DNA of 64,000 bases from Mycolicibacterium psychrotolerans (lineage in GTDB: Bacteria > Actinomycetota > Actinomycetes > Mycobacteriales > Mycobacteriaceae). The notes beneath the pieces were generated by a model. The model was not told the origin of the DNA. It worked only from the letters and a program-made list of their open reading frames with translations, and made no database searches. Made by a program: the position numbers and the translations under genes. Below are positions 21,037 through 29,466 of this stretch, piece by piece (position 1 is the first letter of the stretch; every line of letters begins with the position of its first letter). Where the stretch lies: contig NZ_AP022574.1 in assembly GCF_010729305.1 (NCBI RefSeq), positions 3,596,001 through 3,660,000 of the forward strand, in the 5' to 3' direction.

Positions 21037-23040
21037 GTGACTATGGTCCCCGCGGTGCGGTCGGTGCTGCCGGAGGCGGCGCCGGTGCTGCGCGGCCTGG
21101 CGGCCGTCGTCGCCGCGGTACTGGTCGCCGTGTCCTTGGGACCGCCGGGGTCCGCGACGGCCGTCGCCGGAGCGGGTGCGGTCGCGGGTGCGGCCGCGCT
21201 GCAGGACCGTCCGCGCGGACGCATCCTACGCGTGCTGTTCGTCTCGGTGCTGATGGGGGCGAGCGCGCTGCTCGGTGCCCTGACCTCGTCGCACTCCCCT
21301 GTCTTCATCGCTTCGGCCGCGGTGTGGTGCTTCGCCGCGGCGCTGGCGTGGGCGCTGGGCGGCCACGCCGGGCTCATCGCGAGCGCGGCGGGCGCGCTGA
21401 TGGTCGTCGCCGCTCCGGTACCGCCGACATGGGCCTCGACGGTCGGGGCTGCCGGCCTCGCCGTGGGCGCCGGCGCGCTGCAGGCCGTGGTGGTCGCGGT
21501 CTGGCTGCCGCGGCGGTGGCGGATGCAGCACGACGCGCTCACCGCCGCCTATCGGGCGCTGGCCGCCGATGCGTCCCGGCTCGCGCACCGGTCCGGCGAC
21601 GGCGGCTTCGCCCATGCCGATTCGATGATCGCGTTGCGCGCCGTGTTCACCCCCGCCACCGGACCCGCCACGCGCCATCCCGCCGACTACCGCAGGTGGT
21701 ACCTCCTGCCCGAACGCATCGGGACCGCACTCACCGATGTCGCGGAGACCGCCGACGCCGCGGAGGTGCTGACTGCGGCGGCCGACACGCTGACCGCGGT
21801 GGCCGACCCCCGCCGCGCGGCGCGCGAGGCAGCCGACGAGGCACTGCGCCGACTCGATGACGCCGTGGCGCAGTTGCCCGCCGCCGACGCGGCTGCCGGG
21901 CAACGGCTCTCGGCGCATCTGCACGAAGCGGCGGCGATGCGGCTGGGTGACTTCGTGCCCTCCTCGCCGGACGCGCTACGGGTTCGGCGCCCGGACCTAC
22001 GCACGTCCGGCCGGGCCGCGGTCAGCCAGCTGCGTGCCGAGATCGACCGGCACTCGCCGGTGTTCCGGCACGCGGTGCGCCTGGGTGCCGCGGTGGCCGC
22101 GGCGTGCGCGGCCGAGCGCTACACCGCGGTGGGCCACGGGGGGTGGATCGCACTGACCGTACTGATCGTGCTGCGCCCGGAGACGGCGCACACCTATACC
22201 CGGTGCGTGGGCCGGACCGCCGGGGTGGCGCTGGGTGCGGTGCTCGCCTCCGCGGTGCTGCTGATCCTCCGGCCGGGACCGGTGGTCACCGGTGTGCTGG
22301 CCGCCGTCGCGATCGGCGTGGTGTACGCCGCGGGCCGCTACGGATACCTCGCGCTGGCAGCGGCGTCGGCGGGCGCGATTGCGCTGATCGTCGCGATCGA
22401 CCGGCCCATCGCGACGGCGACACCCGGTGAGCTGTTGATCGGCACGGTGATCGGGGGTGCGCTGGCGGTCCTCGCCCACGTCGTGTTCCCCGACGACGCG
22501 CTCACCCGCCTCGCGCAGCGGGCGGGGGAACTGCTCAAGACCGAGATCGACTATGCCGCCACGGTCGTCAAGGTCTACCTGCACGAGCTGGACACCGCCT
22601 CCGACGTCCGCGCCGCGGCCTGGGAGCGCACGTTCCGGGCCCGGGCGGCTTTCGAGGCGGCCGCCGGCGCGGCCCGGTTGGAGTCGCGCGAACAGCGTCA
22701 CTGGTTGCGCTGTTACCGCAGTGTGCTGAACGCGGTCACGAGTTCGTGCGCCGCGCTCGAGGGCAATCTGCCCGTCGACCCGTTCCCGGACTCCCACCGG
22801 GTGTTCCTGCACGCCGTCGACGAGTTCGTCGAGGCGCTGTGCGGCGAGCCTCCCACGCCGACCGACCCCTGGACCGTCGACGCCGTCGAGTTGGCCGCGG
22901 CTGCGCAGCGGGTGCGGCGCACCGTTCCGGTCCATGAATCCGACGAAGGGTCCGCGCGGGTGCTGGTCGGCGAGATCGCCGCGATCACCCGGCAGCTGTC
23001 CCTGATCGCCGCCACCCCCTGGCCGACCGCGCAGCGCTGA
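21037..23040 (+). CDS. FUSC-family membrane protein
   Basis: About 667 residues with two hydrophobic blocks. Helices 1-6 lie in about residues 20-150 (LRGLAAVVAAVLVAVSLG, VLFVSVLMGASALLGAL and others). A hydrophilic, helical cytoplasmic part covers residues 160-335. A second membrane block (residues about 345-480, AVRLGAAVAAACAAERY, GWIALTVLIVLRPETAHTYT, LILRPGPVVTGVLAAVAIGV) matches the FUSC/aromatic-acid exporter core. A second soluble part follows. This is the layout of YccS/AaeB-like proteins, thought to export aromatic or other organic acids. GTG at 21037 may be leaderless (AGAAT-type -10 just before); ATG at 21043 is an alternative. Confidence 0.8.
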   Translation: MTMVPAVRSVLPEAAPVLRGLAAVVAAVLVAVSLGPPGSATAVAGAGAVAGAAALQDRPRGRILRVLFVSVLMGASALLGALTSSHSPVFIASAAVWCFAAALAWALGGHAGLIASAAGALMVVAAPVPPTWASTVGAAGLAVGAGALQAVVVAVWLPRRWRMQHDALTAAYRALAADASRLAHRSGDGGFAHADSMIALRAVFTPATGPATRHPADYRRWYLLPERIGTALTDVAETADAAEVLTAAADTLTAVADPRRAAREAADEALRRLDDAVAQLPAADAAAGQRLSAHLHEAAAMRLGDFVPSSPDALRVRRPDLRTSGRAAVSQLRAEIDRHSPVFRHAVRLGAAVAAACAAERYTAVGHGGWIALTVLIVLRPETAHTYTRCVGRTAGVALGAVLASAVLLILRPGPVVTGVLAAVAIGVVYAAGRYGYLALAAASAGAIALIVAIDRPIATATPGELLIGTVIGGALAVLAHVVFPDDALTRLAQRAGELLKTEIDYAATVVKVYLHELDTASDVRAAAWERTFRARAAFEAAAGAARLESREQRHWLRCYRSVLNAVTSSCAALEGNLPVDPFPDSHRVFLHAVDEFVEALCGEPPTPTDPWTVDAVELAAAAQRVRRTVPVHESDEGSARVLVGEIAAITRQLSLIAATPWPTAQR

Positions 23041-23042
23041 CC

Positions 23043-23603
23043 TCAGCCCTGCGGGGCGGGTCCGACGAGCAGCGTGCGGATCATCGGCCCGGCCCAGCCG
23101 ATCACTTCGTCGTGCGACATCGCCGTTGCCGCCGGGGCTTCGAGGACGTAGCGGACCGTGGCCATCCCGATCACCAGCGACCCGATCATGGCCGCGCGCG
23201 ACGCCGTGTGGTCGGGTGCGACAGCCGCGACCGTCGGTGCCACCTGGGTCGCGAACACCGTGCGCATCGTGGTCGCGGCCTCGGGACTCGTCATCGCGGC
23301 GCGCAGCAGCGCGACGAACGTCGTGTCGGCCTCCCACACCGCGAAGAACCGGTCGAGCAGCGCGGCGGCCATCTCGTCGGGCGGCATAGTGCTCAGGTCC
23401 GGCAGGTGCAGTGTGAAATCGGCCGCGGCGGCAAACAATTGCTGCTTGCTGCCGAAGTACCGGATCACCAGCGCCGGGTCGACCCCGACGTCACCGGCGA
23501 TCGCCCGCAGCGTGGTCCGCTCGTATCCGTCCGCACCGAAGCGGGTGCGGGCGGCGGCGAGGATGTCGGCGCGGGTGGCGTCGGCGTTACGGGCTCGGGT
23601 CAT
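23043..23603 (-). CDS. TetR-family repressor
   Basis: 186 residues from ATG 23603 (TRARNADATRADIL). The N-terminal helix-turn-helix is clear: AARTRFGADGYERTTLRAIAGDVGVDPALVIRYFGSKQQLF. The C-terminal ligand domain is TetR_C-like (residues 70-180). It is divergent from the FAD monooxygenase gene with a 93-bp gap holding dyad sequences, the usual sign of control of that neighbour and itself. The ligand is likely an aromatic or drug-like compound that the monooxygenase oxidises, by inference only. Confidence 0.88.
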   Translation of the reverse strand: MTRARNADATRADILAAARTRFGADGYERTTLRAIAGDVGVDPALVIRYFGSKQQLFAAAADFTLHLPDLSTMPPDEMAAALLDRFFAVWEADTTFVALLRAAMTSPEAATTMRTVFATQVAPTVAAVAPDHTASRAAMIGSLVIGMATVRYVLEAPAATAMSHDEVIGWAGPMIRTLLVGPAPQG

Positions 23604-23653
23604 GGCGACAGCATAAGTCACCGACTGTTGACATCGGTCGGAATCGGTCTATC

Positions 23654-23674
23654 GTCAAGTCATCACTTGTTGAC
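23654..23674. promoter_or_regulatory. Putative TetR operator
   Basis: GTCAAGT-CATC-ACTTG-TTGAC forms an imperfect dyad between the divergent TetR and monooxygenase genes. CAAGT (23656-23660) and ACTTG (23665-23669) are exact arms, with GTC and GAC outside. A further TTGAC lies at 23629-23633. The site is about 22 bp from the monooxygenase start. Confidence 0.45.
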
Positions 23675-23696
23675 TTATTGCATCGAGGAGACCCTC

Positions 23697-25169
23697 ATGA
23701 CAATTCCCGTCCTCATCGTCGGTGCCGGGCCGTCGGGCCTGACCGCAGCCGTCGAACTCTCCCGCCTTGGCGTTCACGTCCGCATCGTGGACCGCGCCGT
23801 GCGGCCCTCCGCCGAATCGCGTGCGCTGGCCGTGCAGGCCCGCACGATGGAACTGCTGCGGGTCCGCGGCATCGGTGACGAGATGCTCGCGCTGGGCAAC
23901 CGGGCCACGGCCGCTGGGCTGTATGCCGGCGACCGGAAGCTGGCGCCCATCGAATTACACCGTATGCCAAGCCGATTCAACTTCATCCTGATGCTCGCGC
24001 AATCGGAGACCGAGCGGCTGCTGAGAGAGCAGCTCGCGCGCCAGGGCGTCAAGGTCGAGTGCGGTGTGGAGGTGACGTCGGTGCGGCCCGGCGGGCAGAC
24101 CGTCGCGGTGACGCTGCTCGGGGCCGAGGGCACCGAAGAGCGCATCGAGGCGTCCTACGTGATCGCCGCCGACGGCCCGCACAGCACACTGCGCAAGACG
24201 CTGGGCGTGCCCTTCCCCGGCCGCACACTGCCGCAGGACTACGTGCTCGCCGATCTCCACATCACCGGCGGCCTGCCCGAGGACGAGGTGTCGATCTTCC
24301 TGGCCCGCGGTGGCTTCGTCGCGATCTTCCCGATGGGGCGCGGTCGATTCCGGATGATGGCCACCGACCCCGACGGCCTCCTCGACGGCGGCGACGACCC
24401 GACGGTGGCCCAGATGCAGCAGCTCTATGACCGCACCGTCGGCGTGCCCGCGCGCCTGCACGACGTCAACTGGAGTTCGCGGTTCCGGATCAACAGCAGG
24501 CACGTGCCCACGATGCGGGCGGGCCGGGTGTTCCTCGGCGGCGACGCCGCGCACGTGCACAGCCCCGCCGGCGGCCAGGGCATGAACGTGGGTGTCCAAG
24601 ACATGGTGAACCTGTCCTGGAAGCTCGCGATGGTGCTCGACGGCCGGGCCCGGCCCGATCTGCTCGACACCTACTCCTCGGAGCGCCTGCCGGTGATCCG
24701 GACGGTGGTGCGGTTCACCGAGATCGGCACCCGCGTGTTCAACTCGACGAACCCCCTCGTGCACGCGCTGCGGATACGACTCGCGCCGAAAGCCCTCGGC
24801 CGCACAGTCATTCAGAATGCCGCGGCGTCGATGTTCGGGCAGGTGGCGGCCGGCTACCGCGGCAACGCGCTCGCCGAGGGCGGCGGTGGTGTGGGGGCGC
24901 TACGGGCCGGCGACCGCGTGCCCGACGTCGGCGCCCTGTACGACGCACTGGACCTCGGTGCGCTGACGTTGTTCACCGGCGGACGGGCGCGCGCGATCGT
25001 CGAGGTCGGGCAGGCCTGGGGCGGTGTGGTGAGCGTGCGCGATGCGTCTGATCTGGCTCCGGACGGGTGGCTGCTGGTCCGTCCTGACGGCTACCTGGCC
25101 GCCGCGGGCGGGCCCGGCGACGCCGCGATGCTCGATGGCTGGCTCGAGCGGTGGTTCGTCAGGCCGTGA
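23697..25169 (+). CDS. FAD-dependent aromatic-ring monooxygenase
   Basis: 490 residues of the p-hydroxybenzoate-hydroxylase-like class A flavoprotein group. Motifs in order: dinucleotide fold VLIVGAGPSGLTAAVELSR with a later D of IVDRA, the DG motif VIAADGPHSTLRKTLG, and the FAD-ribityl motif GRVFLGGDAAHVHSPAGGQG. The C-terminal thioredoxin-like extension (RVPDVGALYDALDLGALTLF) is that of PCP-monooxygenase/MhpA-type enzymes. It needs NAD(P)H and oxygen. ATG at 23697 has GAGGAG 7 bp upstream. It is likely repressed by the divergent TetR protein. Confidence 0.9.
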   Translation: MTIPVLIVGAGPSGLTAAVELSRLGVHVRIVDRAVRPSAESRALAVQARTMELLRVRGIGDEMLALGNRATAAGLYAGDRKLAPIELHRMPSRFNFILMLAQSETERLLREQLARQGVKVECGVEVTSVRPGGQTVAVTLLGAEGTEERIEASYVIAADGPHSTLRKTLGVPFPGRTLPQDYVLADLHITGGLPEDEVSIFLARGGFVAIFPMGRGRFRMMATDPDGLLDGGDDPTVAQMQQLYDRTVGVPARLHDVNWSSRFRINSRHVPTMRAGRVFLGGDAAHVHSPAGGQGMNVGVQDMVNLSWKLAMVLDGRARPDLLDTYSSERLPVIRTVVRFTEIGTRVFNSTNPLVHALRIRLAPKALGRTVIQNAAASMFGQVAAGYRGNALAEGGGGVGALRAGDRVPDVGALYDALDLGALTLFTGGRARAIVEVGQAWGGVVSVRDASDLAPDGWLLVRPDGYLAAAGGPGDAAMLDGWLERWFVRP

Positions 25170-25181
25170 TTTGTCGGTGGT

Positions 25182-25197
25182 TCGAACTAGTGTTCGA
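25182..25197 (+). promoter_or_regulatory. Perfect LexA (SOS) box
   Basis: TCGAACTAGTGTTCGA matches the mycobacterial SOS-box consensus TCGAAC-N4-GTTCGA at every defined base. It ends 3 bp before the ATG of the DUF222-HNH gene, so LexA binding would cover the start region. Confidence 0.88.
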
Positions 25198-25200
25198 TGT

Positions 25201-26559
25201 ATGGGTGAAGTCGCGAGCGCGGTGGATGCGATCCGGTCGCAGATCGCGATTCTGCACGACACCTGCGACACCCTGTCGCACCGCGAGCTGGTCGAGCTGC
25301 TGACGGAGCTGACGACGGTGCTGCGCAGTGTGCCCGCCCTCGAGCATCGGGTGCTCGCGCGGCTGACCGCCGAGACCGAGCCGCGCCGGCTCGGCGAGGC
25401 GTCGTGGAAGAAGGTGCTCACCACCGCGCTGCGGGTCTCGGAGACCGAAGCCAAACGACGATTGGCTCACGCCGCGGCGCTGGGGCCGCGGCAGTCGATG
25501 ACCGGGGAGCCGCTGGCGCCGGTATGGGAAGCCACCGCCGCCGCGCAAGCCCGCGGCGCTCTCGACGCCGAGCACGTCAAGTTGATCGCCACGTTTCACG
25601 ACAATCTTCCTTCGTGGGTGGACGTGGACACCCGCGCCTCCGCCGACCGCCAACTCGCCACCCTGGGCGCCGGGTTGGCGCCGGAGGACTTGAAGAAGGC
25701 CGCGAATCGGCTGGCGGCGATGATCGATCAGGACGGCCCCGAACCGACCGACGCCGAACGCGCCCGCAAACGAGGCGTCACGTTGGGTGAACAGCAAGCC
25801 GACGGGATGAGCAAGCTCTCCGGCTGGGTCACCCCGGAATTTCGAGCCGTCTATGAAGCCATCGAGGCCAAACTCGCCGCACAGGGTATGTGTAACCCCG
25901 ACGACGAGACACCGTGTGTGGACAGCGACCCCGACGACACTCAGCGGCGCGCTGACACGCGCTCCCCGGCGCAGCGGCGCCACGACGCGTGGCTGGCCGT
26001 CGGCCGGATGGCGCTGTGCTCGAAGAACTTGGGGCAGCACAACGGATTACCGGTCACCGTGATCGTCTCGACCACGCTGCAGGAGTTGGAGAAGGGTGCC
26101 GGGGTGGCGGTCACCGGCGGCGGATCGCTGCTGCCAATGGGCGATCTGATCCGGATGGCCTCCCATGCGTTCCACTATCTGGCGGTGTTCGACCAACACA
26201 CCAGCCAAGCCCTCTACCTCGGCCGGACCAAACGCCTCGCCTCCCCGGCGCAGCGGATCGTGTTGCATGCGCGCGATCGGGGCTGCAGCCGGCCGGGGTG
26301 CACCGTGCCCGGCTACTGGACCCAGGTCCACCACGTCACCGACTGGAAGCACGGCGGCACCACCGACGTCGACGACCTCACCCTGGCCTGCGGCCCGGAG
26401 AACCGGATGATCGACACAACCGGCTGGGACACCCGCAAGAACGCCCACGGCCAGATCGAATGGGTGCCGCCACCCGACCTCGACACCGGCCAACACCGCG
26501 TCAACGGCTACCACCACCCCGAACGCCATCTGCTGCCCGAAGATGACAACGGTCCATAG
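25201..26559 (+). CDS. DUF222-HNH (13E12-repeat-type) protein, SOS-controlled
   Basis: 452 residues. The N-terminal DUF222 domain (about residues 10-300: VELLTELTTVLRSVPALEH, ASWKKVLTTALRVSETEAKRRL) is followed by an HNH nuclease motif with CSRPGCTVPGYWTQVHHVTDWKHGG near residues 360-385 and DDLTLACGPENRM. This is the family spread as 13E12 repeats in M. tuberculosis. Several of those are LexA-repressed, and here a perfect SOS box abuts the start. The HNH zinc knuckle and both histidines are intact, so it may be an active DNA nuclease or mobile-gene product. Multi-copy status in this genome cannot be judged from one window. Confidence 0.9.
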   Translation: MGEVASAVDAIRSQIAILHDTCDTLSHRELVELLTELTTVLRSVPALEHRVLARLTAETEPRRLGEASWKKVLTTALRVSETEAKRRLAHAAALGPRQSMTGEPLAPVWEATAAAQARGALDAEHVKLIATFHDNLPSWVDVDTRASADRQLATLGAGLAPEDLKKAANRLAAMIDQDGPEPTDAERARKRGVTLGEQQADGMSKLSGWVTPEFRAVYEAIEAKLAAQGMCNPDDETPCVDSDPDDTQRRADTRSPAQRRHDAWLAVGRMALCSKNLGQHNGLPVTVIVSTTLQELEKGAGVAVTGGGSLLPMGDLIRMASHAFHYLAVFDQHTSQALYLGRTKRLASPAQRIVLHARDRGCSRPGCTVPGYWTQVHHVTDWKHGGTTDVDDLTLACGPENRMIDTTGWDTRKNAHGQIEWVPPPDLDTGQHRVNGYHHPERHLLPEDDNGP

Positions 26560-26638
26560 CGATTGTGGCGCAACACTATTCGTACGCCGGCCGAACTCTT
26601 TCTGCGCGCATCGGAATTTGTTCCTACCATTGTCTGCC

Positions 26639-27310
26639 ATGGCAGCGCCGAGGGAGGAACCGTCGAGGCCGGCGCTGCCTGCGACTCTGGTCGAAGTGGC
26701 CGGGCACCGGCTGCGCGATGCGATCCTGTCCGGCCAGCTCGTGCCCGGTCAGAAAATCGTCGAGGAGCAACTGTGTGCCGACCTCGGGATCAGCCGCGCG
26801 CCCCTGCGCGAAGCGCTGCGCCTCCTGGCGCAGCAGGGGCTGGTCGAACATCTCCCCCGGCGCGGATCACGGGTCGCCGACTGGTCCCCCACGGACATCC
26901 TCCAGTTGTTCGAGCTGCGCCACGTCCTGGAACGGCACGCGATCGACAGCGCGCTGCCGCTGCCCGATCCGCAGAACGACCTCGAACCGGTCCGCGCGGC
27001 ACTGGAGCGGATGGACCACGCGCGGGACGCGCTGGACCGCGACGACGCGCACCGGGCGTTCCATGCCGCCGTCGTCACGCTCGCCGACAACCGCCAGCTG
27101 GACATCGCCCTGGCGCCCATCCTGCTCAAATTGCAGCTCCCGATGGCCAAGAACCTGCGCGAGGAAGCCCGCCAGCGCGACCCCGAGGACGGGATCGAGC
27201 GGCACCACGCGATCCTCGCCGCGCTCGAGACCAACGACGCGGCCGTCGTCGTCGCGGCGCTGCGCCACCACGGCCAACTCGACTATCTCGGCCTGCCCGG
27301 CGAGCGCTAA
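26639..27310 (+). CDS. GntR/FadR-family regulator of the ureide operon
   Basis: 223 residues. The winged helix (residues about 18-80) shows DAILSGQLVPGQKIVEEQLCADLGISRAPLREALRLLAQQGLVEHLPRRGSRVADW, the GntR hallmark, and the remainder is an all-helical FCD ligand domain with metal-ligand candidates (ELRHVLERH, FHAAVV, ERHHAIL). FCD regulators bind small carboxylates or related metabolites. It lies 57 bp upstream of the amidase gene on the same strand, and a perfect inverted repeat occupies that gap. ATG at 26639 is used; an in-frame ATG at 26543 would overlap the upstream gene. Confidence 0.88.
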   Translation: MAAPREEPSRPALPATLVEVAGHRLRDAILSGQLVPGQKIVEEQLCADLGISRAPLREALRLLAQQGLVEHLPRRGSRVADWSPTDILQLFELRHVLERHAIDSALPLPDPQNDLEPVRAALERMDHARDALDRDDAHRAFHAAVVTLADNRQLDIALAPILLKLQLPMAKNLREEARQRDPEDGIERHHAILAALETNDAAVVVAALRHHGQLDYLGLPGER

Positions 27311-27347
27311 CACAAACGACACACAGCCGACCCGCGATCGCCACGAT

Positions 27348-27366
27348 TCTGTCGACAATCGACAGA
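27348..27366 (+). promoter_or_regulatory. Putative GntR operator before the ureide operon
   Basis: TCTGTCGA (27348-27355) and TCGACAGA (27359-27366) are perfect 8-bp arms around CAA, ending 1 bp before the amidase ATG. Size and position suit a FadR-type GntR dimer site. Confidence 0.65.
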
Positions 27367-27367
27367 T

Positions 27368-28771
27368 ATGCGCACCGAGACCCAGGGACCGTCGGTCGGG
27401 CCGTCCGTGGTCGAGATCCTGGCCTCGCACGCGAGCGGCACCGGATCGCCGGCCAAGACGGCGGCCCGGGTGGCGGACGCGATCGCTGCCCGTGGCGATG
27501 ACGGCACCTGGCTGTCGACCGTCCCGCGTGCGCAGCTGATCGCCGCCGCCGAGGCCATCGAACGCCGGCCCGGGGCCCGGACGCTGCCGCTGTACGGCGT
27601 CCCCTTCGGCGTGAAGGACAGCATCGACGTCGACGGCGTTCCGACCACGCTGTCGTGCCCGGACTACGCCTACACCGCCACCCGGACCGCGCCCGCGGTG
27701 CAGCGCCTGCTCGACGCCGGAGCGCTCTACGTCGGCAAGACCAACCTCGACCAGTTCGCCACCGGACTCAACGGCACCCGCATGCCGCACACCATCCCGC
27801 GCAGCGTGTACGGCGGCGAGATGATCTCGGGCGGCTCCAGTTCCGGCTCGGCGCTCGCCGTGGCGCTGGGCCAGGTGCCGTTCGCCGTCGCCACCGACAC
27901 CGCCGGCTCGGGCCGGGTGCCCGCCGCACTCAACGGCATCGTCGGTGTCAAGCCCTCCCGCGGCCTGATCAGCACCGTCGGACTTGTACCGGCGTGCAAA
28001 TCCCTCGACTGCCTGACCGTGATGGCCGGCTGCATCGACGACGCCGACCGGGTGCTCGACGTGATGATCGCCCGCGACGACCGCGACCCCTGGTCGCGCG
28101 ACCGCGGCCCCCGCTACGCCGGCGAACCGGTGCGCATCGGCTTGCCGGCCGCCACCGAGCTGGAGTTCTTCGGCGACGACGCGATGCGTGCTGCGCACCT
28201 GGCCTTCCGTGAACACCTCGCCCGCACCCACATCGTCGTCGACGTCCCCCTCGAACCGTTCCTGGCCGCTGGGGCGCTGCTCTACCAGGGTCCCTGGGTC
28301 GCCGAGCGCCTCGTCGAGTTCGCCGATTTCCTTGCTGCCCAGCCTGAGTCGATCCACCCCGTGGTCCGGGAGATCTTCGCGGGCGGACACCGCTACACCG
28401 CCGTCGATGCGTTCGCCGCCCTCCAGCGCCTGCAGGAACTCAAGGCCGAGGCGAGCCGGCTGTGGCGGCAGATGGACGTGCTGGTGCTGCCCACCATCGG
28501 CACCACCTTCACCGTCGAGCAGGTGCTGGCCGCGCCCATCGAGACCAACACCATGCTCGGCCACTACACCCACTTCGGCAATCTGCTCGACCTGTGCGGC
28601 GCCGCGATCCCCGTCGGTGCCACCGCCGACGAAAGGCCCTGCAGTGCCATGCTTCTCGGCCCGGCGCTCGGCGACGACACCGTGCTGCACCTCGCCGCGC
28701 AGCTCCTCGACGAACCGCGCCTCGCGCCCTCCCACTCCCTTGTCCCCGTCCCTACCGAGGAGCTGCTGTGA
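27368..28771 (+). CDS. atzF: Allophanate-hydrolase-type amidase (AtzF-like)
   Basis: 467 residues of the amidase-signature family. The catalytic Lys/cis-Ser/Ser triad can be placed: K83 in PFGVKDSID, S157 in SGGSSSGSAL and S181 in DTAGSGRVPAA, with the same spacing as the triad I recall for AtzF (K91, S165, S189). The stretch VGKTNLDQFATGLNGTR is typical of allophanate hydrolases, which split allophanate to ammonia and carbon dioxide. The C-terminal domain of AtzF (full length about 600) is missing here, so either the amidase domain acts alone or another ureide is used. It overlaps the biuret hydrolase gene by 4 bp. Confidence 0.8.
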   Translation: MRTETQGPSVGPSVVEILASHASGTGSPAKTAARVADAIAARGDDGTWLSTVPRAQLIAAAEAIERRPGARTLPLYGVPFGVKDSIDVDGVPTTLSCPDYAYTATRTAPAVQRLLDAGALYVGKTNLDQFATGLNGTRMPHTIPRSVYGGEMISGGSSSGSALAVALGQVPFAVATDTAGSGRVPAALNGIVGVKPSRGLISTVGLVPACKSLDCLTVMAGCIDDADRVLDVMIARDDRDPWSRDRGPRYAGEPVRIGLPAATELEFFGDDAMRAAHLAFREHLARTHIVVDVPLEPFLAAGALLYQGPWVAERLVEFADFLAAQPESIHPVVREIFAGGHRYTAVDAFAALQRLQELKAEASRLWRQMDVLVLPTIGTTFTVEQVLAAPIETNTMLGHYTHFGNLLDLCGAAIPVGATADERPCSAMLLGPALGDDTVLHLAAQLLDEPRLAPSHSLVPVPTEELL

Positions 28772-29457
28772 CCCCGATCCCCGTCGCCGCGGAACCGGCG
28801 CCGTTCCCGCTCGTCGCGGGCAAGACCGCCCTGATCGTGATCGACATGCAGCGGGACTTCCTGCTGCCCGGTGGATTCGGCGAGAGCCTCGGCAACGACG
28901 TCGAGCGGCTACGCACGGTGGTGCCCCCGCTGTCCGCACTGCTGGGCGCCGCGCGGGCGGCCGGGATCATGGTGATCCACACCCGCGAAGGGCACCGTCC
29001 CGACCTGTCCGACTGCCCGCCCGCCAAACTGCGGCGCGGCGCGCCGTCGAAGCGCATCGGCGACCCCGGCACTTACGGCCGCATCCTGATCCGCGGCGAG
29101 TACGGCCACGACATCATCGACGAACTCGCGCCGGTCGAGGGCGAGGTCGTCATCGACAAGCCCGGCAAGGGCGCGTTCTACGGCACCGACCTGTCCGACG
29201 TGCTGAACGGCGCGGGCATCACCCAACTACTGATCACCGGCGTCACCACCGAGGTCTGCGTGCACACCACCACACGTGAGGCCAACGACCGCGGCTACGA
29301 ATGCCTCGTCGTCTCCGACTGTGTCGGTTCCTATTTCCCCGACTTCCACCGCGTCGGCCTGCAGATGGTCACCGCGCAGGGCGGCATCTTCGGCTGGGTC
29401 GCCGACAGCGCCGCCGTCATCCCCGCACTGCACCAGCTCACCACCACGGCCGCCTGA
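28768..29457 (+). CDS. biuH: Biuret amidohydrolase-type cysteine hydrolase
   Basis: 229 residues of the isochorismatase-like hydrolase family. The triad is visible: D26 (VIDMQRDF), K131 (VIDKPGKGAF) and C164 (GVTTEVCVHTTTREANDRG). The blocks HTREGHRPDL, RIGDPGTYGRILIRGEYGHDI and EANDRGYECLVVSDC follow the Rhizobium BiuH I recall, including the D-K-C spacing. BiuH cleaves biuret to allophanate, the substrate of the enzyme encoded just upstream. RutB (peroxyureidoacrylate hydrolase) is the nearest alternative, but no other rut genes are present. ATG at 28768 is coupled to the upstream stop. Confidence 0.8.
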   Translation: MTPIPVAAEPAPFPLVAGKTALIVIDMQRDFLLPGGFGESLGNDVERLRTVVPPLSALLGAARAAGIMVIHTREGHRPDLSDCPPAKLRRGAPSKRIGDPGTYGRILIRGEYGHDIIDELAPVEGEVVIDKPGKGAFYGTDLSDVLNGAGITQLLITGVTTEVCVHTTTREANDRGYECLVVSDCVGSYFPDFHRVGLQMVTAQGGIFGWVADSAAVIPALHQLTTTAA

Positions 29458-29466
29458 GGACACCCG

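Noticed and set aside
26867..28939. 690-residue minus-strand frame
   Set aside because: Antisense to the GntR and amidase genes; no domain and Arg/Gly/Val-rich.
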